A stretch of DNA of 64,000 nucleotides, from positions 3,720,001-3,784,000 of the forward strand of contig JAHQRK010000004.1 of the NCBI GenBank assembly GCA_019828595.1. The letters are read 5' to 3'. A program made the position numbers and the translations under genes. Origin of the DNA: Aphanomyces cochlioides (lineage: Eukaryota > Oomycota > Saprolegniomycetes > Saprolegniales > Verrucalvaceae). The notes below the pieces were generated by a model, which was not told the DNA's origin, ran no database searches, and saw only the letters and a program-made list of their open reading frames with translations. This document shows, piece after piece, positions 10,205 to 21,290 of this stretch; the first letter of the stretch is position 1, and the number at the start of each line of letters is the position of its first letter.

Positions 10205-13200
10205 CTATTCACGGCGCATTTGACGGCAAGACAATGATGACCATGCGCTTAGATGATGCTCAATGCGACTATGCGCTTTCTCGACAGCGTGAGATCGTTT
10301 GAACATGTCGAAAGAGAAAATGCGTGTGAGGGCCTCACAGCACGATACATAGCGGGCATCTTGGTATTGCCTGATTTCGTCAAGTTCACCGGACTCAACT
10401 TGATAATTTGAGCGGTCTGAGCCCTTGTAGATGTACTTGTACAGGTACTTGACTGCAGATATACTTGTACACGCCTCGACATTGATGTGGCAGTCGAACA
10501 TGGCACTCAACGTTGGGCAGTACGGAATAACATATTGGTTGGTATACTCAGAGGGCCGCTCTGCCGAAGAGCGGCGACGACGGTAGAGTGGATATCCATC
10601 ACTGCCTTCTGATGTTTCGTTGCAGTATGCTTTTGGAAAGTTTTTCTTGCACTTCCCGTTTTCCAGGCATCGGTCGCCGCATTTGTGAATCATGCAGGTT
10701 GTAACAATTTCGTGCAGTCTTGGATTCTTTTCCTTGTCGGGGATTTCTGCACTGATAATACTGTCAATATCGGCAGCTGTCTTGATTTTGTCGTCCCCAG
10801 TGAATATGACCAACATATGGGCATGAGGCAGACCACGCTTTTGGAATTCGACAAAACGAACACACGCAGCTTGTCGACCCAAAACTGCCCCCTTGTACAG
10901 CATGGCTTCAATGGCTAAGAGCTTGATGCGGAACATGCGCGTCACTAAGTCAGGTCGATCAGCTGGAGATCGTTTAAATCCATAGTCGTCTTTCGCCAAT
11001 TCCAGCTCCCTGTCGATTTCAACCCACTTTGGATTGCATGTCACAGTGATAAAAAGGTCTGGTCGACCGAACTTGCGAACAATTGCCATGGCGTCAAGGT
11101 AACGTTGTCTCATGTACCGAGGTCCACCCGTGTAAGATGACGGCAAAACAATCCTTTTTCCAATGCTTCTGAGGTCCACATCATCCGAAACAGCGTCATG
11201 AAGTGCGCGGTACGTGTTGCTGCGGAGGTTGTTGGTTTGGTCACGAATATATCAAAGCCTTTGGTTTTCCACCTTTGCAAAATTGTCGACTGCAAACACT
11301 TGAAATAGAGGTCCGCTGGCATGTAATGGAGAGAATGCACCGCGCTCGTGCAAATGGTATCGAGCATAATCGTTCAAACTCACGTTTTCATGATTGCGAC
11401 CGCTCTTATTGTCAAACGACCACCCCAAAGTCCCAATGGGAACGAGCAAAGGGTATTGAAGCGGGTCATATGCCGAATGAAATTCCTTAATGCGAAATAA
11501 GCGTTGTTCCCCAGGTTGTCGATCCAAACGCACATGTTTACCAACGTGATAGTTTCGCTGAACTTCGCTGAGTACGGGGCCATCAATACCATGCAGTAAG
11601 ATATGACGCCCTGACTTGGACGCTTCTGAAAAAAGAACAGCGATTTCAGAACACGTAGGAAGGTTATGCGTTCGGCTGTTGCTTCGAGGCTGAGCAGTGA
11701 GCACTAATCTCATGTCGTCATCCTTTGGAATATCCTTCGATGCTTGTACAGCTGGGTGAACGCGTTGTGCTGTAGTAGTAGACGCTGGATTTTCGTCACA
11801 GTTGACACATTAAGATTTCCCCCAAGCATTCTTCGTCGTATGCTTGCTTGCGTTTCAGGATCCGTAATGTAGATCTGGGCGTAACTGGCTTGTTCTTCGT
11901 CCGCAGGCAACAGTGGTCCAATCAAATGATGCAAATCGCCTTGGATTGTATAAGATCTCGGCCCACCGTTGCCGTGAATAATTTCTTGGGTACCAATAGA
12001 TGTAAATGCAAAGAGGACGTTGTACCGGCGAGTGTTATTGACAAACCCTCTGGTTTTGAGCAAAGCAATGTATTCGCGAAACTCGGGTGTGTCAGGCCAG
12101 GTAGCAACAGGCAGCACTCGAGAGCCTCCACCGCAGCAGTCCTTTTCTTCGCCTGGCCAAATCTTTGCTTCGCAATGGCGGCAAATCGAACGCTGCTCAA
12201 TAGTATGAAGAGGCACCAATGATTCATCGAAGTCATCGAAACTGACGCGTGCACTGTTGTGAGCACTCTTCTTCTTCGGGCGACCCTTGGGTTTATTCCG
12301 GAGACTTAGTCCTTGCTCGCGAGGAGGTACATCAATCAAATCCACATCCACGTTTAGCGGAGGATCAGCATTTGCCAAGGCAAGTAATTGATTGTCAGTG
12401 TTGCAATCCACATTTCCATCGGAAATATCTTCTTCCTTGGTTTCTTCTTCACCTCCTTCATTCATACGGTTAGGTTGTAGCGCAGCATAGATCCTTCGAT
12501 TGTCAACTCTGCGCTCGCGATCTTCTTGCTCCTGAGCTGTCAGAATCTTGAGATGATGGTCACTTTGAGCGTGATAATGGATTCCGTCTTCTCCCTCCTT
12601 GGTTTCCTCTTCGTCACTCTGATCCATGTCCGTATGGTGCAAAATGATGGCACCCCGCCCTTGATTCGCAACCTCAGTGTTCTGCTTTTTTTCGCGAGCA
12701 CGTTTGTTGTATTCCGCCTTCTTGGATCTTTCCATTGCCATCTCTTCGTCGACTTCATCCACGATAGCATGCCGTTTCTTTTCGCGAGCACGATTGTTGT
12801 ACTCCGCCTTTAGGAGAGCTTGCCGTTTCTTTTCGTGAGCACGATTGTTGTACTCCGCCTTAGGAGAGCTTGCCGTTTCTTTTCGCGAGCACGTTTGTTG
12901 TACTCCGCCTTTCTCATAGCCGCCTCGTCGTTAATATTGCCCTGATTCAAGGCATCGTCATCCACAGCCCAGCCATTAGCTCCAGTTGATGCAGACTCTT
13001 GTTCGGTAGCATGCACTTCATTCCGCTCTGCTTGCTTCCCAGGTTCGGAGTTATCGATCGCATGTCCTTGATTGTCATTGTCATGATTGCAATTGCCTTT
13101 ACCTTTCTTAGAGGCCGAGTAGTTGTTATTTTCTACGCAGAAAACTGCGTCAGACAAATGTTCATACAAAAACATCAACACAAAAATGATAATGTGATTG

Positions 13201-13235
13201 GATCGTAAAAATACTGTGGATATGTGTCCCGCCAC
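10205..13235 (-). pseudogene. Helitron Rep/helicase-like gene, N-terminal and Rep parts only
   Basis: Read on minus, three blocks follow each other. First (13235-11710) is a charged region with KAEYNKRAREKKR repeats and a zinc-finger-like 'CRHCEAKIW...DCC' segment followed by the Helitron N-domain (QGDLHHLIGPLLP). Second (11713-11252) contains 'HVRLDRQPGEQRLFRIKEF'. Third (11179-10205) is the Rep domain: 'RGLPHAHMLVIF' holds the HUH histidines and 'KYLYKYIYKG' the tyrosine pair used for rolling-circle nicking. Lesions: a 1-base loss in a coding repeat near 12861, a frameshift at 11710, and a TGA at about 11252 in an otherwise continuous frame. The helicase half and the CTRR-type 3' end are missing. 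Confidence 0.85.
12755..12935 (-). repeat. Coding tandem repeats in the Helitron N-terminus
   Basis: Three adjacent near-identical blocks of about 56 bp encode AEYN(K/N)RA(R/H)EKKR followed by QALL. One block lacks a single T (GCCTTAGGAG versus GCCTTTAGGAG), which is the source of the frameshift between the two N-terminal open frames. The basic, lysine-arginine-rich repeats could act as DNA-binding or nuclear-import tails in a live element; that role is inference. Confidence 0.7.
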
Positions 13236-13907
13236 TTAAGCTTAACATAATGTGGTTTGCCAGAAAATACTACTCATTTCTTTCATAAATCGTACAGAGT
13301 TCGCGGTATTTATTAAACATCACTTTGTTTAATATCGCGTTTTGAACTCGTACATCCAATGAGTTGAAACTTTGATACTGGGTAATACACCTGCTAAGTA
13401 TCATGAAACACCCCTGAAGTGATTCATGATACTCGCCGTAGGCCCACTATCAACAGTGGTACTCCATCAAAAAAAGTAGCACCATCAGTTGCAATAGTGG
13501 TAACCAACGTTACACATTGTCCCCTTACTGTAAAAAGTTGAACTATGGGGAGAGGATTTACTCGTCCAATGTCAATATGAAAATACAGTAAAAACACACG
13601 TTTTAGCTGTCCCTGGCTGCTCTATGAAAATGTCCGGTATTTCGAGCCAAAAAGGCCCTACTTCGTAACATTCGCATATCGCGTCGGAATTCGCCTTTCG
13701 GAGTCCAAGCCTCTGGCCAGGGTATGGCTTAAAGTGGCAGAAAGGGTGCATAATCAAGGGTATTTTCGAGGTATTTGTCTCTTTTCAGTGAGACGTGGAG
13801 TGAGACTTTTTACTCCAGTCATTTCTGTTCAAATCTCACTTATCTCACCCATGATCGAGAGGAACACTTCTATTGCACGCATATAAGCCAATCATTTTTG
13901 TTCTGAC
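13236..13907. other. Spacer with one hairpin, no gene seen
   Basis: No coding signal is recognised. AGTATCATGA near 13396 and TCATGATACT near 13424 form a 10-bp stem. A run of AT-rich sequence precedes the Crypton-type gene and may be its 5' terminal part. Confidence 0.4.
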
Positions 13908-15229
13908 ATGAAGAATGACTACTACGCCGAGCTCCAACGCTTCATGGAGTTCCTTGGTCGGTCGCATGAGCTGGACGCAGCGTCATTCTCGTCTAAGAAC
14001 TTGTTTGACATCACACCCGAGCACATCCGTCAATACTTTAACTTGAAAGCATTCGGAACAACGCATCCATCGGCATCCAGCCTGCCAAGCCTTGCTCGAT
14101 CCAACACATTGAAGTCGATGAAAAAGAAATTGAGCTCATTTATGCCTCGGAAGTTGGTTCCATGGGATGACATACGTGGCGAAGAAAATCCAACTCGATC
14201 AACGCTTGTGAACGAGCTTATCAAATATGTCATGAAATGCGAGGTTCGAAAGCAAGGCGTCGAGTCACAAGCTCACAGACCAAGCGAGTTCAACGAGTAT
14301 CTTAACGCATTGAAAGTGACACGAACGTCTGCCGACTTTAAATCAGTCCATCGCTATCGACTTGGTAGCATATTGACACTCCAATGGCATTTGATCGGCC
14401 GCATCGACGATATGACGAAGCTCAAGTTTGAGAACATTTCATTCAATCCAAACTACCCGACAACTCTTTACTGTCAAATGTGATGGTCAAAGAATATCAC
14501 AGAGGAACGAGAGGCACCATTTCAAATGATTTTTGGCTCCATGGACGATAGACTTTGCCCAGTGCTGAATTTGGCTGTATTTGTTGAGCTGCTGGACTCC
14601 TCCATGCAGGCCGACATGTTTGTTTATGGAAATGGTGTGGACGGTGATCGTAATGTGCGCTCTCTTCTCAATAGTGCACTTGAGAACAGCAACTTCCACA
14701 AGCTTGTTAAAGCAAATCTCGGAACCCACAGCATTCGCAAAGGTGCAGCCGCGTATTGTGCAAAGTGTGGTGTAACGAAGGACCACATTGAGTTGCGTGG
14801 TCGATGGAGGGGACAGAAAAAAGCAAGTAGACGCATATATTGGTGTTGAAAGAAATTATCCTGACGCAACTGTTGCCTGCTGCTTATGTGGTCCAAGTGG
14901 TCCAGCTCAATACACTATGATTGAAAGCAATTGGTGTAGCCTCGATTTTCTGCAAACACACGTTGTGCCCAACTCATATCGATTGTGGGGCTCCGGTGTA
15001 GCACAATTGTTGGGCTTGCCTTTGCTCTATAGCATATATATATTGAACTTGTGCCTTGTTACAAGGCACAAGTTCAATGGACCAAGACTTCCATCTATTA
15101 CCGAGCTTGTTGGGGGAAAGGATTGTACGAGCAGTTCGTGTTGTGTTGAATGTTGACATTGACACTCCGTTGAGTCCTTTGGTTGTACGCAAGCCTATTG
15201 TCGTTCATGGATATGGTGGAGAGCTTTGA
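13908..15229 (+). pseudogene. Crypton-type tyrosine recombinase (decayed)
   Basis: The plus frame from ATG 13908 encodes a YR-transposase. The first catalytic arginine lies in 'GRIDDMTKLKF', the H-x-x-R box in 'THSIRKGAAAYC', and the nucleophilic tyrosine in 'VDAYIGVERNYPD'. This set and the surrounding 'HIELRGRWRG' match Crypton elements known from oomycetes and fungi. Two lesions break it: a TGA directly after 'LYCQM' (14480-14482), with the frame continuing WSKNITEEREAP, and a one-base insertion near 14822 just before the active tyrosine segment. The C-terminal part reads 'LGERIVRAVRVVLNVD' in a shifted frame to a TGA at about 15229. Cryptons have no long terminal repeats, so the ends cannot be set. 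Confidence 0.85.
15042..15078. repeat. 17-bp perfect palindrome arms, 3-nt loop
   Basis: ATTGAACTTGTGCCTTG, TTA, then the exact complement. It lies in the C-terminal part of the decayed Crypton gene and disrupts the predicted protein there, so it is probably a later small foldback or templated duplication. Confidence 0.8.
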
Positions 15230-16184
15230 ATTCTAGAGTGTGGTGAGGACATGGGATGTTCAATTGTTGCTTCTTGCAGGCTGTTCTTATAACTCTTATA
15301 TTTAATATTTTTACTTTGTAAATTGATATTCTTCTGTCCACAATGTGGTGGACTGAGGATGATGTGACCGTCATCGACGAGACAACATTGCCCACGTGGT
15401 CAGCATACTATCAAGTTCTCTTTATAGAGGATATCAGAGCCGCGGATCTTATCCCTCCACATCCACTCGCTACTGACTATGAGATATCCTGTCAAAGCAG
15501 ACCTGTTGGCAATGGAGGCCTCAAAGGAAGGGATTTTGCATTTTCGCGACAGCGGTGGTCGCTCGACTTGTACAAAAACAGCACTGGCAAGCATTCAAGC
15601 TTCATGAACCATACCACGGCAATCAGCCATGGATGCATCCCAGTCTCGTCTTTGTGCTTCCACTCTCGAGAGAAACAAATCATCCTTGATGTTCCATTGC
15701 GCAAATCCAACTCGTGCGTCATGACGCAAACTCGATCTTTGCATTGTGATAGCCTGCGATCCTTCGCTTTCGCGTGCTCAATCCTCGTATGTTTAAGCTC
15801 TCCTTCCTGCGATTTCAAGTTGGCACTGCAGGACGTCAGCTGAATATCCAGAGGCCATAGTGTCCATATCATGCCGCTGCTCGGCAGTGTGGCACTTATC
15901 CAAGCGTCTACTTGACCAATGTGGAAGACAACATCAGGATTTTCCTGTCGCTGCAATGGAGACGACAGCTTGGTCTTGTAGTAGATCCAACGACGGGCTC
16001 ATGTATCACCACCCGTTGGCAAAGCCGGTCTTCTTGAACTAATCGAGTATACAATTCCTAGTTGGTTTCAAGCGCTTGCAGTGTTCAAAGACGAACAAAA
16101 AGGTTGCTCGACGAATTGTTACAGTACGCGCGTTTGTCAAAGTCAGGTGTTTGTTCATTTGGGATTCTTGACTTGATCGTCTTG
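15230..16184. other. Unassigned stretch with overlapping open frames
   Basis: Open frames of 166 codons (15343-15843, plus) and 154 codons (15492-15956, minus) overlap. The minus frame has a charged, coiled-coil-like run (ANLKSQEGELKHTRIEHAKA) but no domain I can name; the plus frame looks like its shadow. It may be a gene remnant upstream of the START/FYVE gene. Confidence 0.25.
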
Positions 16185-17513
16185 ATGGTCTTGTCGTTGC
16201 CGCTGCCGCCCAACTTCTTCAAATGTCCGCCTTTGACACCGGCGCAAGTCGACCAGTATCTCTTTCAAGCTGTAGATAACACACATGAACTGGTACGACG
16301 ACGTCTGTCAGCGACGGCTGTAGCTCAGCGCTTCCTGTAGATCGACAAGACGATTATCGAGGGTGGTAGAGTGTATTACAAGATGCTGTCGGACGAGAAG
16401 CACCTCAAGATCTACAAAGGAGACTACCCTGGCGCCCCGCCCAACGCGACGATTCACCTCGGCTACATGGAAGTCATGGCGACGCTCGACGAAGTCATTG
16501 CTCTCTTTGACACGGAAGCCACGCGGCCGAAAGAATTCTGCCGTCGGTTTGGCAAAGGACTCCTTGACGCTGTCCACCTGTACACGTTGGATGTCCCGAC
16601 CGTAGACGCTCCTTACAAGAAGACAACCTTGACTTGGCGAGCCTATGACAGCCAAATGCCAAAGATGATCATGCGTCGAGATGCCTGTCAGATTGAGGTA
16701 CTCTCTGCGCTCCATCGCCGCAGAATCTTACCCTCTTGTCGTTCGTAGTGCCACAATTCCTTCACAGTCGAAGGACGCCGAGGATGGGTGCGCAGCCACA
16801 AGTCCATCCGGCTCGAGTGCTGTCCCAACCTCGAATCTGCTTGCGAGCTGATCCGTTCCAAGAATCACGGCAGCGGTCATGTCTTCCTCGAGTCGGAGCG
16901 TCCTGGTTACTTGGACATGTTCTACGTGACGCACGTTGACTGCTGCGAAGGTCCGTCCGAGTGGTTTGTCGACAAGGTCATGCGGTGTCGCCGTATTGTC
17001 CTCGACGCGATTTTCAAAAAGCGCTGCCGGGCCTTGCTCGACATTGACGTCTTCCTGAGAGAAGACCGCTTGAGCCGCATGCCTTATGTTCCTCCGCGGC
17101 CAAACGCGACATCACTTCACCGCAAGTGTTCGCTCTGCTGCAAGAGCTTGCCCATCATTCGAAAGCGTCAATTTTGTGAAAAATGCGGCGAGGCGTTCTG
17201 CAGTCGCTGCGTGAATGTGTGGGACGTGCGCGTCCATGGCCGCCACGAACGCGTCTTGGCGTGTTATACGTGCTCCATCCAAACGCCGGAGACACGTTTA
17301 CAAACGCCCAGTCTGCTCTTTGTCCGGTCCAAGACAGCCGTGAGCCGCAGCACGATACGGTCCGAGAACGAAACGCGGTCGACATCGTCGTCGACAGACT
17401 CGAAAGTCAATTCCTTCCTCGTCAGCCTCGGTTTGAGTCGCGCGACGTTTGCGCGGCAACGACTCCAAGAAGACGAAGACGACGACGACGACAGTCTGGT
17501 ACTCATCGAGTAA
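16185..17513 (+). CDS. START-like / FYVE zinc-finger protein, paralogue 1
   Basis: Three exons (16185-16292, 16341-16697, 16749-17513) close in frame and give 409 aa. The introns are 48 and 51 nt and both open with GTAC. The first hides an in-frame TAG at the same place in all three paralogues. The start is the ATG giving MVLSLPLPPNFFKCPPL, which aligns with the paralogue at 52 kb. Residues 1-240 correspond to the oomycete START-related lipid-binding-like module ('GSGHVFLESERPGYLDM'). A FYVE-type finger follows (C-x2-C in CSLCCK, 'RKRQFCEKCGEAFCSRC', last pair in CYTC), expected to bind PI3P on endosomes. The tail is Ser/Thr-rich and ends in an acidic EDEDDDDD run. The lipid ligand and cargo are unknown. 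Confidence 0.85.
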
Positions 17514-17959
17514 TCCCTTCCACTGCTGTCGTCGTTGTCCTGGATAGTTTGTAATTATTTGTTAAGTCGAGTGACTTGGGTATTAATAGTATTCAATGGA
17601 AGATGCTACTACATCCATGGCTCTGCACTAAGCTCATGCATGCTCTAGACAATTCCTGGCCATCCAAATGGCGTAGCAATTGGTAAACCACCGCAGCTTG
17701 CGAGGTTTCTGTCGGCGTTGCCACCGAGAAACATAGTGCGACGCGTTGTCTGGTCGACAGATAACATAAAAAGGCTCCACCAACACGACCACCAACGACA
17801 CAAGTGGCATTACCTCCGTCATGGCACTGGAGTCCAAGCTACAGGGAGAGTTTCCTAGGCTAGAATGGCATGGAATCGCATGGGTGAGCGTGGTTTTGCC
17901 GATGGTTGGACGACGAAATGAGACGAAAGATGGAAACTTTGACGTTACTTTATAAACAT
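17514..17959. other. Spacer, no gene seen
   Basis: Between the START/FYVE stop and the 3' end of the amine-oxidase pseudogene. It probably holds both 3' untranslated regions. A 174-codon minus frame crossing 17634-18158 is a shadow. Confidence 0.3.
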
Positions 17960-19440
17960 TTATCCAGTCATGACGACACGTTTGATGAGGTTGTTGTTGT
18001 ACGTGACGACATCCAAGACGCTTTCGTAGCAGACAGAGGAGCCGATCCATGTCGTATTGCGGTAGCCCTGCTGCTCCCAGACTTTCCAAGGCGCGCCTTG
18101 TTCGATCGTCGACTGGTTGTACCGCGGCGCATAGTTCCGTGATTGAGCACATTGACATTCGACATGTTGGCCAGTCGGAGATCTTGCATCAATGTACTTT
18201 GACTAGTCGACGCGTCGTTGGACTGAGCTGGTCGCAAGTAGTATTGGTACGCCACTCGTCGTTGTCGCCCCGTGGCATTCACGCCAAACGTGACGGGGGG
18301 CGAGCCTGGTATTGTTGGCGACGGATGAGTTGGGGCTATAGAGAGCCAAGCGAGTGTTTCGTGTCAGTTGGAGGCGACGTTGCAACGACCCCACGCCGCG
18401 ATCTGGCCACCATTCAGCGACGCCTTCAATAGGCGATGGATCGGATTCAAACAACGTGACGACAAACGTGGCGACGATCTCTTGGGTCCTGAAGAGCAGC
18501 CTTTCATTCCCATCCACATCGGATGGAATTGGCGCGTCGATGCGGCCGAGGTCGACCGCCATGACCAAATGGTCGGCTTGGATTGTCACGGGCGTCGTGT
18601 CGTCGACGAGCGCACTGATCATGATGCCAGCGGCGGAGCGGGCAATGTTCGTCACTTTGTGGCGGACGCTCACCGTCACTTGGTTTGGATATTCCTTGGC
18701 CATTTTGGTCCACAGCGACTGAAAGCCCCTCGAGAGCATGTACTGACGGCGATTTTTAATCAAGTCTGGATGGACCCACCAGAGCATGCAGAACGCCGGC
18801 GTTTCTTGAAAGAAGCCATAGCCTTGCTGACCAAGACTGTACGTCAAAGGACCCGCGAGGACGGTCAAGTCGTTCCTCACGAGGAATTCCCACGCCGACA
18901 TTCGAACGAGAGACCAATCCTTCGGCTTGGGGGGAAGGCCGTACGAGTACACGCCAAAGAGCGAGTTGTGGATTTGGATGTATCTCGTAATGGCATCCGC
19001 GAGGGCGTCGGCTGCGGGGAGTTCCCAACTTGCCATTGACCATTGCGACTTGGACATTGAAGGAAAAGTAGTCTGTGGTGGGGAGGCCGTCCCGGAGAAC
19101 CCACGTGTGCCCCTTGTTGGTTGGGAAGAAAGGCACTGGAACGTTGCCTGGGTCGTAGCGCGACAGCAGGTCAAAGATCGGTTGGTACAAAGTGTGAGCG
19201 TAGCGCGTGCCCAAGTCGTGGCGAAGGCCCTGTTCGTCCGTGTACGCCATGGATTTGCCGCCGACTTCAGTGCCCGCTTCGAGGATTCGGATGCTCGTGA
19301 AGCCTTTGAGCGCCAAGAGGGATGCCCAGTGGACGCCGGCTGGACCGCCACCGACGATCACAATGCGTTGGTTCCGATGGAAATGGTCGAGTCAGCCGCT
19401 GATGTCGTCGTCGCCAAGAGGAGAACTGCGGCAACAATCT
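17960..19440 (-). pseudogene. Secreted flavin-dependent amine oxidase-like gene, frameshifted
   Basis: On minus, a Rossmann dinucleotide-binding motif opens the protein: 'IVIVGGGPAGVHWASLLALK', then 'EAGTEVGGKSMAYTDEQG', typical of FAD amine oxidoreductases. A hydrophobic leader (AAVLLLATTTSAAD) just upstream looks like a signal peptide but is in another frame. The body continues in a second frame from 'PAADALADAITRYIQIHNSL' (shift near 19020), then a third from 'GVNATGRQRRVAYQYYLRP' (shift near 18340) and a fourth from 'YNQSTIEQGAPWKVWEQQGY' (shift near 18135) to a TAA at 17960. Four single-base lesions in one gene argue for a pseudogene. The region is more GC-rich than its surroundings. Substrate unknown. 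Confidence 0.75.
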
Positions 19441-21290
19441 GTATAAAAAAGCGATGATGAAACTGGTGTTGCTAGATTTAAAAAGTATTCCAATTTAAAT
19501 GAAATAGCTCCAATAAACTCCATACCTGATGACAAAATTTAATGCATAATAATATAATTCAACCTGCATATTTTAATTAAAATTTAATAAATTTTATGGA
19601 TTTCAACCATTTCATTTTTGTGAAATATTTCAAATTTTTGTTATGGCCATCACATATATTTATGAAATTTCGATCGTCTTCAAATGTCAGTATTTATTCT
19701 ATTTCTCACGCAATTTTTTTTAAATCAATTGACAGACAGCAGACCCATGACATATTCCACTTGGTTTATCTTGTGCGCCCGATGTCTGTTTGACTCATGA
19801 GATAGCTTAAACGGAGCGTCTTTAGCACTTCAATCTACTGCTTTTAGCCAGAAGAACCGATGCTTGTGGAAAAAGTAATTGGAGTTGCCAAGTTGACATG
19901 GGCTTTGCCCAAACATACGGTACAAAGTGATTTCAATTTGAAGTTCACCAAGTTTCATGCGAAGTAACATGCAGGCGGTGGGCAACAACTTTCGTCAAGA
20001 TGGGCGAACATTGATTCCGATACTGGACGCAATTGAGCTCCTTCCCGTCGTGGGACTTGTCAATCCCCATTCATCAACCACGAGCAGGCGGAAGAACGCT
20101 GAGGAACAACGCCGTCACGACTACACTTGGCCGCCACACGTGGGACTTCTGTGCATCTGTCATCCTCGATCGTACAACGCTGTCGCGGCTCCATCAATCT
20201 AGTCCATCCAACGACAACAAAGTCGCCATACGTGGGTCTGGATGAACGCGTTTCTGGACTGCATCATGTCCAGCCGCTTCTCGTTGAAGCTCCGAAGAAA
20301 ATCTGCATGGACTCTACAGTCCTGAATGCAAGAACGCCATGCATCCATGTCGCTGTAGATGAACTCACTCTCTGTCCCCATGACAGAAGCAAACAGAACC
20401 TCCATGCATTAGTGTGAAAACTTGGAAGAAGTTCCAGATGGTGTGCCAAGCGTGACAAAGGTTGACGAACCAGATAGACTTGTGGCCACGACGTGGTGTC
20501 CCGACAGATGACAGTCTCTGATGGGTCTAAGCGAAGCCATGTGGTGCTGAAAGACTGGTGAGGAGCTCTCACAGCGCTGTCAGTCGAGCAGCGACGATGA
20601 TGAAGAGCGATCTTGTGGTGCCAAGTACAAACAAGGCGTTGCTGAGTTGTCACGGGGATACAAATGCCAACGATCGATGGGGAAAGGAGGGCTTGAAGTC
20701 GCAGAGAGGCTCGTAATCTACCGCTACCTCTGTAAAGCGGTGGTATTGCCTCACATGCCACGAGTTGTCTCCAAGTTTCCATGGAGGAACACACGTCGCT
20801 TCTAGATTTGTCATGGAGTGGTCGATCACCGCGGTCTTTTGTTACTCCACAGTCAGATAAAAGACGCAAGTAACTTGGTCGATGGAATGTGTCACCACCG
20901 TCGCATCATGCATGAACTACATCCGATCTCCAAACTCGTCATCCTGCTACGAGGTGGTGGAAAGCCCCGAGGCTTTCTGCGCGTCTAAACAGCGAGAGAA
21001 TCGAGCAAATAATCCACCGGACATCAAAGTTGTCGCGTCAAGTACACGGCGGTCAATGCTGCTGCTCTTCCTGCTTCCTCATTACTGCTGCATGGTCATG
21101 CCACTGTGTGGAACCAGTCCTCCATGGCGCCCACAAGACGTTGTCGTCAAAATCAACTTGATGGTGCTCACCGACGTCAGGATCGCCAAGATCCACTGCT
21201 GGGGCTGAACTTTTTTAGCGGCATGGAAGGAAAGACTTGATGTCTGTCGTGATGTCCGTGTTGTAAATAGATAGTGAGGCTACATGGTAG
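19441..21290. other. AT-rich spacer and unassigned open frames
   Basis: 19441-19960 is strongly AT-rich and shows no gene. From 19960 to 21250 there are several open frames: 201 codons minus at 20264-20869, 68 codons minus at 20199-20405, 108 codons plus at 20882-21208. None has a recognised domain. The minus 20199-20405 frame (SEFIYSDMDAWRSCIQDCRV) is the most protein-like. I read the stretch as eroded coding sequence of unknown origin. Confidence 0.25.

Noticed and set aside
8932..14482. TGA codons inside transposon genes as evidence for a variant genetic code
   Set aside because: Host genes in the window use TGA as a normal terminator and show no internal TGA; the transposon TGAs accompany frameshifts, so decay is the simpler reading.
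20264..20869. 201-codon minus frame as a gene
   Set aside because: Arg/Ser/Cys-rich, shadow-like composition, no domain, and competing open frames on the same strand.
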